From Nitrospira sp. (GTDB taxonomy: Bacteria; Nitrospirota; Nitrospiria; Nitrospirales; Nitrospiraceae), in NCBI GenBank assembly GCA_022226955.1, contig CP092079.1, positions 2,330,806-2,394,805 on the forward strand: a stretch of DNA of 64,000 nucleotides, written 5' to 3'. Below, in pieces: positions 45,099 through 53,458 of this stretch (positions are counted from its first letter, which is position 1; each line of letters starts with the position of its first letter). The notes under the pieces are model-generated. The model had not been told where the DNA came from, did not search any database, and worked only from the letters and a program-made list of their open reading frames with translations. Made by a program: the position numbers and the translations under genes.

Positions 45099-46244
45099 AT
45101 GACCGTTGCGCACAGTGAACAGGGTGCCGTCACTCTGTTGATCGGCACCAGAAAAGGCGCCTTCACGCTCAAGAGCGATGCGGGCCGGCGAGCCTGGACG
45201 CTGTCGGCGCCGATCTTCCTCGGCCACATCGTCCACCATGTCGTAGCCGACCCGCGCGACCGGCGCACGGTCCTTATGGCGGCCAGCACCGGCCATCTTG
45301 GCCCGACCATTTTTCGCTCAACGAACGCCGGCAAGAGCTGGAAAGAATCCTCCACGCCGCCGGCCTTTTCCAAAGCGCGCGACGGACAGCAGGGCCGTGC
45401 CGCCGGCCACACATTTTGGCTGACGCCCTGTCACGCCAACGAACCGAAGGCCTGGTACGCCGGGACCTCTCCGCAAGGACTGTTTCGGTCGGACGACGGC
45501 GGAACTACCTGGAAACCGTTCTCCTACATCAACGACGACCCGCAGTATCTCGAATGGATGGGCTCGGTGCAGGACGGCACGCCCGACGGGCCGAAGCTCC
45601 ATTCAATCATCGTAGACCCACGCGACCCGCGGCATCTCTACTTCGGCATGTCCGGCGGCGGCGTCCATGAATCGACCGACGGCGGCAACACCTTCACGCC
45701 GCTGATCAAGGGAATGGAAACCGTCGATGGCTTCAATGCATCCGTCGTGACCTATCACGATCCGCACTGCATTCGGCAATGTCCAAGCAACCCGGACCGG
45801 CTCTATCAACAGAACCACTGCGGCATCTACCGAATCGACCGGCCCTCCAACGAGTGGGTCCGTATCGGCAAGACCATGCCGAAGGCAGTCGGCGACGTCG
45901 GCTTTCCGATGGTCGTCCACCCACGCAATGCCGACATCGCCTGGGTGTTCCCCATGGACGGCGCAACGGTCTGGCCGCGCGTCAGCCCAGGCGGCAAACC
46001 CGCCGTGTATGTCACCAAGAATGCCGGAAAACGCTGGGTGCGTCTCGACAAGGGCTTCCCGCGCACAAACGCCTGGTGGACCGTCAAACGCCAAGCGATG
46101 ACCCGCGATGCGCACCAAGCCGTCGGCCTCTATCTCGGCACAACGCAGGGCGAGATCTGGGCCAGCCGCAACGACGGAGCAAGTTGGACCTGCATCGCCC
46201 GGCATCTGCCGGAAATTTATTCTGTGGAAGCGGCGGCATTCTGA
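45099..46244 (+). CDS. Cytosolic Asp-box (BNR) beta-propeller protein
   Basis: A 381-residue protein without signal peptide; start ATG 45099 follows GGACGGAGGCC. Five Asp-box-like motifs are visible: FRSTNAGKSW, FRSDDGGTTW, HESTDGGNTF, YVTKNAGKRW and WASRNDGASW, each at a blade turn of a sialidase-type propeller. The first blade starts LLIGTRKGAFTLKSD. The sialidase catalytic Arg triad is not evident, so hydrolase activity is doubtful. The stop is 2 bases before the ubiquitin-like gene, pointing to a joint function. Confidence 0.82.
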   Translation: MTVAHSEQGAVTLLIGTRKGAFTLKSDAGRRAWTLSAPIFLGHIVHHVVADPRDRRTVLMAASTGHLGPTIFRSTNAGKSWKESSTPPAFSKARDGQQGRAAGHTFWLTPCHANEPKAWYAGTSPQGLFRSDDGGTTWKPFSYINDDPQYLEWMGSVQDGTPDGPKLHSIIVDPRDPRHLYFGMSGGGVHESTDGGNTFTPLIKGMETVDGFNASVVTYHDPHCIRQCPSNPDRLYQQNHCGIYRIDRPSNEWVRIGKTMPKAVGDVGFPMVVHPRNADIAWVFPMDGATVWPRVSPGGKPAVYVTKNAGKRWVRLDKGFPRTNAWWTVKRQAMTRDAHQAVGLYLGTTQGEIWASRNDGASWTCIARHLPEIYSVEAAAF

Positions 46245-46246
46245 CG

Positions 46247-46507
46247 ATGACGGTGCATCTCCCCAGCGCGTTGCGTTCCTACAGCGCGCAACAGAGCGCC
46301 ATCGAGATAAACGCCTCGACGCTCGCCGATGCGCTGACGGAATTGGATCGCCGATTTCCCGGCATCCGGTTCCGCATCGTCACCGAACAGGATACGGTCA
46401 GGCCGCACATTCGACTGTTCGTGAACGAGCGGCAAGCGTTCGATTTACAGACTGCGCTGCGGCACGACGACGAGCTCCATATCGTCTGTGCCTTAAGCGG
46501 CGGCTGA
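46247..46507 (+). CDS. MoaD/ThiS-like ubiquitin-fold protein ending in Gly-Gly
   Basis: An 86-residue protein with a beta-grasp pattern (TVHLPSALRSYSAQQSAIEI, LADALTELDRRFPGIRFRI, HIRLFVNERQAF, DDELHIVCALSGG). It ends exactly in Gly-Gly, the diagnostic tail for adenylation and thiocarboxylation or conjugation in MoaD, ThiS and related proteins. No MoaE, MoeB or ThiG gene is nearby. It is translated directly after the BNR propeller, with a 2-base gap. Confidence 0.85.
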   Translation: MTVHLPSALRSYSAQQSAIEINASTLADALTELDRRFPGIRFRIVTEQDTVRPHIRLFVNERQAFDLQTALRHDDELHIVCALSGG

Positions 46508-46559
46508 ACCAAGCGGGTCATTCATCAACCCTCAATCGTCACATCAAGAGAGGTCACCC

Positions 46560-47420
46560 ATGGCGTCACAACCGACCCCGCAACAGCTCATCGAAGGACA
46601 GAAACAGGACTGGAACCGCGTCGCAGGCGGTTGGGAAAAGTGGGACCGCGCATTCGACGAACAGATGGCCTTTCTGAATCACCGGCTCGTCGCCGATGCC
46701 CGTCTGCATGCGGGGATGCAGGTCCTGGATCTCGGCTCGGGCACCGGCTACCCGGCGTTGCTGGGCGCGCAGGTTGTCGAGAAAAGCGGCCGCGTCACCG
46801 GAATGGATCTGGCCGAGCAGATGCTCGCCGCCGCTGAACGAAAGGCCGTGCGCCTCGGCCTGACCAATGTCTCGTTCAGAACCGGCGACGTGACGAACCT
46901 GCCCTTCGACGCGAATGCCTTCGACGCCGTCACCAGCCGCTTCTGTCTGATGTTTCTCCCGGAGATCCCGAAGGCCGCCACGGAGATCGCGCGCGTCCTC
47001 AAACCCGGCAGCTGGGTCGCGGCGGCGGTCTGGTCCGCGCCGGAGAAAAACCCTTCGATCGGGCTTTCAATGGCAGCAATCAAACAAGTCATCGACCTGC
47101 CGCCGCCTGATCCCACGGCACCGGGTATTTTTCGGTTGGCCAAGCCGGGCGAACTGGCAGGCTTCTTCCAGCAAGCCGAACTCGTCGATGTCACGGATCA
47201 AGAGTTTCTCGCTGAATGGGTCTATGCTTCAGCGGAGGAGTACTACACTAGCCTGATGGAAATCGCCGCGCCGGTCCAAAACCTCATGGCGAAACTGACC
47301 GACGCACAGAAACAAGATGTCAAACAGCGCATCATCCAGGCAACCGCGCAATTCAAGCGCGGCAACCGCATTGTCTTCCCCATGGCGGTGCGGATGGTTG
47401 CTGGGCGCAAACCGGTCTGA
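46560..47420 (+). CDS. Class I SAM-dependent methyltransferase
   Basis: A 286-residue UbiE/type-11 methyltransferase. Motif I is VLDLGSGTGYPALLG, then GMDLAEQML, FRTGDVTNLPFDANAFDAVTSRF and LKPGSWVAAAVWS. ATG 46560 follows AGAGAGGTCACCC. The substrate is unknown. It continues the plus-strand gene run started by the lipoprotein gene. Confidence 0.88.
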   Translation: MASQPTPQQLIEGQKQDWNRVAGGWEKWDRAFDEQMAFLNHRLVADARLHAGMQVLDLGSGTGYPALLGAQVVEKSGRVTGMDLAEQMLAAAERKAVRLGLTNVSFRTGDVTNLPFDANAFDAVTSRFCLMFLPEIPKAATEIARVLKPGSWVAAAVWSAPEKNPSIGLSMAAIKQVIDLPPPDPTAPGIFRLAKPGELAGFFQQAELVDVTDQEFLAEWVYASAEEYYTSLMEIAAPVQNLMAKLTDAQKQDVKQRIIQATAQFKRGNRIVFPMAVRMVAGRKPV

Positions 47421-47427
47421 TCCTCCC

Positions 47428-47820
47428 ATGGCAACCAGGCACGATGGCTTCAAAGATTTTGTCCTGGATCAACTAGCCGATCTTCGCGGGCTCACCTGCC
47501 AGGCGATGTTCGGCGGGTATGGACTGCGGCATCGCGGGACATTCTTCGGGATCGTTCACAAGGGGCGGGTGTATTTCAAAGTCACGCCGGAGACGGTCAC
47601 CAGCTACACAGAGCAGCGCATGAAACCGCTCCGCGTCTCCTCGACAATGACACTCCAGGCCTACTACGAAGTGCCCACCGATGTCCTTGAAGATGCCGAA
47701 CAGTTGGCCCTCTGGGCAGAGACCGCTTGTGCCGCACAACCCTCTCGCCCGACCAGAATGCGAACGGCGGCAACCGCCCGCCGTCCGCGTTCCGTTCAAA
47801 AATCCCGTCCCCGCTCATAA
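47428..47820 (+). CDS. TfoX N-terminal domain protein
   Basis: A 130-residue protein; ATG 47428 lies 8 bases after the methyltransferase stop. It matches TfoX_N: FVLDQLADLRGLTCQAMFGGYGLRHRG, FFGIVHKGRVYFKVTPET, and SYYEVPTDVLEDAEQLALWAETA-like region. A basic Thr/Arg tail follows (TAATARRPRSVQKSRPRS). The domain is found in competence regulators, but small stand-alone versions are common and their role is unclear. Confidence 0.85.
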   Translation: MATRHDGFKDFVLDQLADLRGLTCQAMFGGYGLRHRGTFFGIVHKGRVYFKVTPETVTSYTEQRMKPLRVSSTMTLQAYYEVPTDVLEDAEQLALWAETACAAQPSRPTRMRTAATARRPRSVQKSRPRS

Positions 47821-47920
47821 CTATTTATTCCAGCCCGTAGCAGCAGTCTCGATAGGAACCTATAATGGCCGCATGCTGCATCATCGCCGATCATCCATAC
47901 AAATGGGCCGAACACATCGA

Positions 47921-48430
47921 ATGTGGAAAGCCTCGCGAGCACGCGCGGTCCATTGTTCATTGTCGATGATGGCCCTTGCAACCCTTCTGTTTGTCGGCGT
48001 CGCATTCGGCGCGGAGCCGACTCCCGTTCCCCTGCTCTGGCGAGCCATCCCGCCACCCAGCATCGCTGACCAGCCCCCGCTTCCTAAGAAACCCTGGATT
48101 GTTCGCGAGCGGTACATTGCGTTCGATGAGACATTGCTGCGCATCTTGAAAGACGCTGCGGCCAGGCCACATCCGCCGGTCGCCGCCGAACTCTTCGACG
48201 CCGGGCGGTATGAACTGGATATCGTGTCCACCCTCGCGCGCATCAATGACACCAGCTTCATCCGGGGACAATTCAAACCGCCTGCCCAGGGCGACTTCTC
48301 GCTCGTCATCAACGGCGCCATGGTCACCGGCACCTTTCAACCGGGCCGGCGCATCTTCAAAATCGAACCGCTCGGCAACGGACACCACCGCGTGATCGAA
48401 ATCGATCCGGAGCAAGAGCCGAAAGAGTGA
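47921..48430 (+). CDS. Exported propeptide-like protein
   Basis: Start at ATG 47921 gives 169 residues with a signal peptide (SLSMMALATLLFVGVAFGAEP); ATG 47873 would add 16 residues. The C-terminal half, STLARINDTSFIRGQFKP, FSLVINGAMVTGTFQPGRRIF and LGNGHHRVIEID, resembles the propeptide of bacterial M12B-like or reprolysin-type metalloproteases (VNGxxVTGTI...GNGxHxVxEID). No catalytic domain follows. It may be a stand-alone chaperone/inhibitor or a truncated precursor (inference). Confidence 0.55.
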   Translation: MWKASRARAVHCSLSMMALATLLFVGVAFGAEPTPVPLLWRAIPPPSIADQPPLPKKPWIVRERYIAFDETLLRILKDAAARPHPPVAAELFDAGRYELDIVSTLARINDTSFIRGQFKPPAQGDFSLVINGAMVTGTFQPGRRIFKIEPLGNGHHRVIEIDPEQEPKE

Positions 48431-48807
48431 CGAGACCCATAGTCCCGAGCAATCCGGCTTCATAACCCACCAACACCACTGGAGAATTGGCTGCGCGAAC
48501 AGGAAGGAGAGGCCAGCTACCAATCGGACTTCGTCAGGCACTACTTGCTGCCACTACTCTATCCGGCGGAACTCACACAGAAGATACAACTCGCCCTTGG
48601 AACAGTAGTGTTGATCGTAAACATTGGGATCTATGGCTGGCTGTGGCAGACAAGGTGCCTAGACGCAATACAGGTCATCTGGTCTATCTTGTCTATCCGG
48701 CCCGCTGAGCTAGATAGACAGAAAAGACCAAACGAACGAGATCAACCTGACTCTCGCCACACGCGCGGCATGATTCCTGACAGATTTTCTTTTCATCAAC
48801 CGTACAG
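48431..48807 (+). pseudogene. 5'-truncated DUF2784 membrane-protein remnant
   Basis: From about 48478 a reading frame without start codon encodes TPLENWLREQEGEASYQSDF, then VRHYLLPLLYPAELTQKIQ and LALGTVVLIVNIGIYGWLW. This is the C-terminal end of DUF2784 proteins (usual form CPLTPLENW...YLLPLLYPAGLT...GWL). An in-frame TAG lies about 50 bases upstream, and the first half of the gene (two TM segments) is absent. The frame runs past the normal C-terminus to 48811, overlapping the inverted repeat. It borders the defence island on the left. Confidence 0.65.
48681..48729. repeat. Imperfect inverted repeat between convergent genes
   Basis: 48681-48697 (GGTCTATCTTGTCTATC) matches the reverse complement of 48713-48729 at 14 of 17 positions with a 15-base loop. 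It lies between the DUF2784 remnant and the protease stop. It resembles the short TCTRTCT-type degenerate repeats often seen between Nitrospira genes and could terminate both strands. Confidence 0.45.
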
Positions 48808-51336
48808 CTAACTAACAGGCACACGTGGCGCCACTGGAAGTCGTGCCCGCACTTCCTGATATATCTGTGTAATGCCAGGCATTGTCAGCGTGACGGCAAC
48901 AGCAAATGGGATAGGGTCGTCAATTATGGAGCCTTGATCGGGTTGGCGTTGGATAGTAAGAGTCACAACCTGGTTTGCTCCCACAACAGGAGCCCTCTTT
49001 CCCTCCCAGCGCTTGGAATAGACAGTTCCACGACGACTTTGGTTTTGATCGGGTTGTGTTTGGGCAGCTTCAACTCGTAATGCAGACAACTCGTCTGATT
49101 CAGTCAAAATTAGACGAACAGCTCGGTACGACTGCCGCCCAGGCAAGATAGGAGTAAACCAGGCTAGCGTCGCGAACAAGGCGTGTAGCTGCGCTTGTCC
49201 ATTAAGGCAGATAGGCACTGGGACTTCCACCCTAACCGCCTGTTCTCTTGGCAGAGTGCCGGTTGTCCAGAAGGTTGCTCGATCTTCAGTGCATGAAATT
49301 GCCATATCGGAGTCGGTCACGCCATAGCCGAGAAATCTCCGGATATTATCTTTCTGTTTTACATGCTGTCGGTTATCTAAGGGGCCCAAGACTTCTCTGA
49401 TTAACTCGGATGCGGATCGAGGCCACGAGGCTGTATGGACTAAAAGAGCCTTAAGTAACGTTGCACGCTCAGCATGGCTAAGGCTTGTGAATCCAGCACC
49501 ATAAGCAGCTTCAAGTGCGTCATGGATTTGATGGCACGTCCGAGATGCGAGGGCTGCTGCAGCGCTTGTCCCATTTGTAAAGTGCTCGTAACTTCCGGCT
49601 CCCTCGTGTGGTGGGGCTGCTACCTTCAGACCGTGGGCACGCGCTGCACCACTAGGTTTGACAGATAGTGCGGGTCCTGTTGTGACAAAGCGCAGATGCT
49701 CTCTTGAGGCTGGCATCAGGACATCTGGCTTTACACTATTCGCAAAGCCTGGGCCGAGTGCACTTGATGGATTTGCGGTGGTAGTGGTTGGAAATGGGTC
49801 AACGCTTGCGGTTGCAACGCGGCGGTCTGCTGATGGCACAGCATCTATATTTGCTCCACCAACTGTAATGCCGTTAACAGTCTCAGCTGGTGATAGTAGA
49901 CGCCTCTCCGCTATCAGTTGACCTAGCGCAGACATAGTCATTCTTTCACGCTGCGGATGAGTTGCGCTTTCGTACTGAGTAAATGTTGTAACGCCTGGAA
50001 CATTAAAAGACGCACCATGATTTCCGGCACTTACTACGAAAAGAATCCCAAACTGGTACGAAAGTCGATCGAGCAGTCTCGCCCAAGCGGACATCTGTCC
50101 GTGAAACGGCTTTCGAGCATTGCCGAGTGAAAGGTTTATGATCATTACGCCCGGAGCCGAAGGCTCATTCCCCTGACGCATTGCTAAAATAGCCTGATAA
50201 ATCATATCAATGATAAGACGACCCGAAGGGAATCTGTCCTCTGCTCCGAGAACGGGAACCATATGGATTCGCCGACCAATTTTCTGCTCATTCTTGTTGC
50301 GGTCACCCCATACAATCAGCGATGCCATGGCCGTACCATGGCGACGATCAGCGACCAGTGCAGAAAGCTCTAAGTCAAATTGGTCTTCAACAACTAATGC
50401 CCCCTGTAAGAGGGGATGCTGTGCAACGGGAACTCCATCAAGCAAAGCAAGAATTGGTGCACGGTCAATACCTACTGACGGCTGCACTTCCGCGGGTTCG
50501 GTTTCGGAGACATCTATTGAAGTAGCGACACTTTGAGGCCTTATGTGCATTACTGGATCAAGGCCTGCAATGCTTGCTGGAGACATTTCAATAATGGCTC
50601 TTACCGCTACGATAGGAAGCTCAACCAATACAGCGTGATACCCAATATCATCTATTCTGCAGCGACTAATTATATTTCCACTAGCATCAGCGATTGCCCT
50701 GCTAAGCTCCACCTCTGCTACCATTCCTCGTGAGAGATTAGCTCGAAAAACAAGCTCTATTTCAATTCGAATACGTTCATGGTCCAGCTTACCAGCGATT
50801 TCATCAGCGATAATTGCACGTTCCTCGGCTATCACCCGGTCTTGTGGGCCCCATGGACGAATGGCTCTGAGGGTGGAGAAGACCTCGCGCCAGGGCGCAA
50901 ACCCTGATCCCAAGGTTTGGCCACTCGTCCAACGTTGCCATAGTGCGGATATGCTATTCAGCGCTTGAGCGTTAGGAACTAAGAGGTAAACAACGGGCTT
51001 CTTATCTTGCTCATCCCCTTCCAGTTCCTCTTCGTCTATAAGCTCTAAACCTTGGATGCGCTGGATGGCAGCGATGAATTGTTGAATCGATCCACGCACA
51101 TCGAATACGAGCAATCGCTCAGGGGCCAAGGCACTTGGATCGCTTCGAAGCTCAAGGCCGTCTCGATCCCGCGAGAGGACAGACGTTAGACGCTCAAACT
51201 TAGGGCCGAATAATGACCGTTGATGATCTACGGTGAAAGGTTCAGGCCTTGGAGGATTTCTTTGATGGCCTGGTGCCCGTGGCTGAAGATCGCTGATGCC
51301 TAGCCGAAGGAGTGGTTTGTCTGGATCGAACGGCAT
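48808..51336 (-). CDS. ietS: IetS-like subtilisin-family serine protease
   Basis: An 842-residue S8 protease without signal peptide, so cytosolic. The triad is D300 (LALLDGVPV), H333 (RRHGTAMASL) and S591 (NGTSAAAALAS), with oxyanion N439 (SAGNHG). About 290 N-terminal residues precede the catalytic domain and a C-terminal beta-rich domain of about 180 residues follows. It overlaps the AAA+ ATPase gene upstream by 95 bases. This order and size match the IetA/IetS pair known from plasmid exclusion and as an anti-phage defence system. GC content is visibly lower than in flanking genes. Confidence 0.85.
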   Translation of the reverse strand: MPFDPDKPLLRLGISDLQPRAPGHQRNPPRPEPFTVDHQRSLFGPKFERLTSVLSRDRDGLELRSDPSALAPERLLVFDVRGSIQQFIAAIQRIQGLELIDEEELEGDEQDKKPVVYLLVPNAQALNSISALWQRWTSGQTLGSGFAPWREVFSTLRAIRPWGPQDRVIAEERAIIADEIAGKLDHERIRIEIELVFRANLSRGMVAEVELSRAIADASGNIISRCRIDDIGYHAVLVELPIVAVRAIIEMSPASIAGLDPVMHIRPQSVATSIDVSETEPAEVQPSVGIDRAPILALLDGVPVAQHPLLQGALVVEDQFDLELSALVADRRHGTAMASLIVWGDRNKNEQKIGRRIHMVPVLGAEDRFPSGRLIIDMIYQAILAMRQGNEPSAPGVMIINLSLGNARKPFHGQMSAWARLLDRLSYQFGILFVVSAGNHGASFNVPGVTTFTQYESATHPQRERMTMSALGQLIAERRLLSPAETVNGITVGGANIDAVPSADRRVATASVDPFPTTTTANPSSALGPGFANSVKPDVLMPASREHLRFVTTGPALSVKPSGAARAHGLKVAAPPHEGAGSYEHFTNGTSAAAALASRTCHQIHDALEAAYGAGFTSLSHAERATLLKALLVHTASWPRSASELIREVLGPLDNRQHVKQKDNIRRFLGYGVTDSDMAISCTEDRATFWTTGTLPREQAVRVEVPVPICLNGQAQLHALFATLAWFTPILPGRQSYRAVRLILTESDELSALRVEAAQTQPDQNQSRRGTVYSKRWEGKRAPVVGANQVVTLTIQRQPDQGSIIDDPIPFAVAVTLTMPGITQIYQEVRARLPVAPRVPVS

Positions 51337-52312
51337 TGGTTACCTCTGGCTTCACACGAGTAACCCATAAATCAAGCTCTGTGCTGATGGCGGAGTCAAT
51401 TCCAACTTCGCCTAGCCCCAGGATTTGACGACGGCGAATGTTCAGACAAAAATCACGCGCTTCGGCATAGGACATTGCTCCTAATCGCCCAGCTAAAGCG
51501 TTTGTCGAAATCCTTGGCTTGTCTGGCCAAGGCTCGATGATCTTGTCGAGGAAAGCGGAAATTTCGTTTTTCTCGGGCGCTGGAAATGCGAGCCTTAATT
51601 GAAAGCGACGCCACACGGCACGATCTAAGAGCTCTGCATGATTGGTAGCAGCTATGGTCAGCACATAACTAGGCAGCTGATCGATTTGCATTAAAAGAAA
51701 AGAAACGACTCGCTTAATCTCGCCGGTCTCGTGTGTATCGCCTCGCTCTTTACCAATGGAATCAAATTCATCAAAGAACAATACACAAGGCTGAGTTCGT
51801 ACATAATCAAACAGCTTGCGTAGGCGAACATTTGTTTCTCCGAGATAACTTCCGACAAGTGCATCATATCGAACAACGAAAAATGGAAGTGCGAGTGCTT
51901 CGGCAATGGCTTCCGCATACGATGTCTTCCCGTTACCTGGAGGTCCAGATAGCAAGACTTTGTGCCGTGGTTCATACCCATTCGCTCTCAATACGTCTGC
52001 CCGTAGATGTTCTTCAACGAGCTGCTTGCCTTCTGCACGCGCAGGTAGTGTTAACACTAAATCCTCAAATCTAATACGAGGGATTATTTCAAGGATTGCA
52101 TCGCGGCCATTGCTATGAGCTTGCTGTGTATTTGAGAAGATTTGTGGCGTAACTGAAACTGTTTGAAGTGCCTTTTGAAGACGGTCAGCTAGGCTATGAT
52201 GGCTCTTTGCCCGCTCATCTGCCATGAGCGCCTCGACAGTTGAGCGGAGCATAAACTTATCACCTGCAGCACCCGCTCGAACAAGTGAAAGGAGAAGATC
52301 ACTTTTAGCCAT
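51242..52312 (-). CDS. ietA: IetA-like AAA+ ATPase
   Basis: A 356-residue AAA+ protein. Walker A is GPPGNGKT at 123-130, Walker B FFDEFD at 179-184, sensor-1 Asn in AATNHAE (N224), and arginine-finger candidates in LDRAVWRRF. An N-terminal helical region of about 110 residues precedes it and a basic Ser/Arg tail (TTPSARHQRSSATGTRPSKK) ends it. The ATPase probably activates or delivers targets to the subtilisin-like partner whose gene overlaps its 3' end (pair known as IetAS; inference from homology of arrangement). Confidence 0.85.
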   Translation of the reverse strand: MAKSDLLLSLVRAGAAGDKFMLRSTVEALMADERAKSHHSLADRLQKALQTVSVTPQIFSNTQQAHSNGRDAILEIIPRIRFEDLVLTLPARAEGKQLVEEHLRADVLRANGYEPRHKVLLSGPPGNGKTSYAEAIAEALALPFFVVRYDALVGSYLGETNVRLRKLFDYVRTQPCVLFFDEFDSIGKERGDTHETGEIKRVVSFLLMQIDQLPSYVLTIAATNHAELLDRAVWRRFQLRLAFPAPEKNEISAFLDKIIEPWPDKPRISTNALAGRLGAMSYAEARDFCLNIRRRQILGLGEVGIDSAISTELDLWVTRVKPEVTNAVRSRQTTPSARHQRSSATGTRPSKKSSKA

Positions 52313-52364
52313 AATTTATGTCTTACCAAACAGGGGTGCCCAACTGCTACATGCGAGGAAGAAT

Positions 52365-52556
52365 ACGCTTTTCTCGTTAATTTTGAAAGAATGGAAGGGA
52401 GGATGGGTAGCCGTACAAGAATATGCCGCCTACGATGCGACGAGTAGACCGCTGATGGAAGATTTCACCAAGTGCCGCGCCTGCCATACGCCAGTGGCTC
52501 AGAAGGACTTCGTGCATCGATATGACGAATATTTTCAGACCAGAGGACGGATGTAG
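52365..52556 (+). pseudogene. C-terminal remnant of a P460-like cytochrome
   Basis: The frame to 52556 encodes LKEWKGGWVAVQEYAAYD, then FTKCRACHTPVAQKDFVHRYDEYF with one CxxCH haem motif. This ending (GGW..., C-x-x-C-H-x-P...DFV) resembles cytochrome P460 C-termini. Sequence upstream of about 52365 in the same frame is the reverse side of the ietA start region, so the 5' part of the gene is gone. It appears to have been truncated when the ietAS block arrived. A terminator-like hairpin still follows. Confidence 0.55.
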
Positions 52557-52564
52557 ATTTCACC

Positions 52565-52592
52565 GCGGGAGCTGCCTCCGCGCAGCTCCCGC
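52565..52592 (+). terminator. Perfect hairpin after cytochrome remnant
   Basis: GCGGGAGCTGC (52565-52575) and GCAGCTCCCGC (52582-52592) form an 11-bp perfect stem with a 6-base loop, 8 bases past the remnant's stop. No long T-run follows. It is probably the original terminator of the lost gene. Confidence 0.5.
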
Positions 52593-52728
52593 TGCTGCTA
52601 CGGCATTCTTTGCCGGTGAAACAGCACTCTCTGCCTCACTCCTTCAACCACTGACATATCCTGCCTATCCCCTTTTGTCCTACATAACAGTCCGCTGGAA
52701 TGAGGGGTTAGAAGGCATTCTATACAAT

Positions 52729-53364
52729 TCAAAGCTCTGCATCCGCGGTGAACTCAAAGATTGTTACCGGCGTGGTTGCTGGCATGAACCTAACCGTGAA
52801 GCCAAACTCAGACTTTTCCGTGACCTCAGCTTGCACGCCTTCAGGAAGGCTTTGGAACTCTAGTTGAGGCGGGATACGCATTGGTGCTGAAAACAACACC
52901 CGAAATGTGTTTGTACCGAGTACCAGAATCAAGGGCCTACTCGGGAGATTCTCCGGCACTGCAACCTTAATGAGGTTCTTACTCAGAATATCCAGGACCT
53001 CTGAGGCTAGTCTTGCTTTTTCTTCGTGGTTGCCAGATGCGCGCAGCCTGTCCCAAACATCTGATGCTCGCTTCATCCCCTGGTACTGGGCCAATACTGC
53101 TGTAAGTGCCTCGTCTCTTTTGCCCGCTGCCGCAAGGGTGCTCTCGTATCTTGCCAGAGAGCTAAGGGTTGCAGTGACATCTGGCATTTGCTTCAGAGCC
53201 TGTTCAGTGTTCTTTTCAATACGACCAAGTTGCGCATCTGAGTCTGACCTTGCCTTGAGGCTGTCATAGCCGCCAACAGCCAACACGATGCCCGAAACTA
53301 TCGGCAGCACAACCGTGACAAAAAACGCAACGGGATAGTTCTGAAATACGTCCATTAGCGACAT
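52729..53364 (-). CDS. Unrecognised single-TM protein
   Basis: A 211-residue protein with one N-terminal TM (FFVTVVLPIVSGIVLAVGG), a helical/coiled middle (LGRIEKNTEQALKQM, YESTLAAAGKRDEALTAVLAQYQ) and a beta-rich C-terminal domain (RPLILVLGTNTFRVLFSAPM, FGFTVRFMPATTPVTIFEF). I do not recognise a family. It lies in the AT-richer island downstream of another unknown gene and close to the ietAS pair. Confidence 0.65.
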   Translation of the reverse strand: MSLMDVFQNYPVAFFVTVVLPIVSGIVLAVGGYDSLKARSDSDAQLGRIEKNTEQALKQMPDVTATLSSLARYESTLAAAGKRDEALTAVLAQYQGMKRASDVWDRLRASGNHEEKARLASEVLDILSKNLIKVAVPENLPSRPLILVLGTNTFRVLFSAPMRIPPQLEFQSLPEGVQAEVTEKSEFGFTVRFMPATTPVTIFEFTADAEL

Positions 53365-53385
53365 TGCCTTCTAATGTTTGAAGCA

Positions 53386-53455
53386 ACCGGTAGCCGGTGC
53401 CCGAAGGGCAGAAGTGACCAGCAAGCGTAGCTTGCAGGCGGTTCGGTTGACCGAA
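53386..53455. repeat. Array of four small hairpins
   Basis: Four adjacent palindromes: ACCGG-tag-CCGGT (53386-53398), TGCCC-gaa-GGGCA (53398-53410), GCAAGC-gta-GCTTGC (53421-53435) and TTCGG-ttga-CCGAA (53442-53455). They fill most of the 94-base gap between two unknown minus-strand genes, starting 4 bases past the upstream gene's stop. The function is unknown; a structured RNA element, recombination site or terminator cluster are possible. Confidence 0.5.
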
Positions 53456-53458
53456 AGA

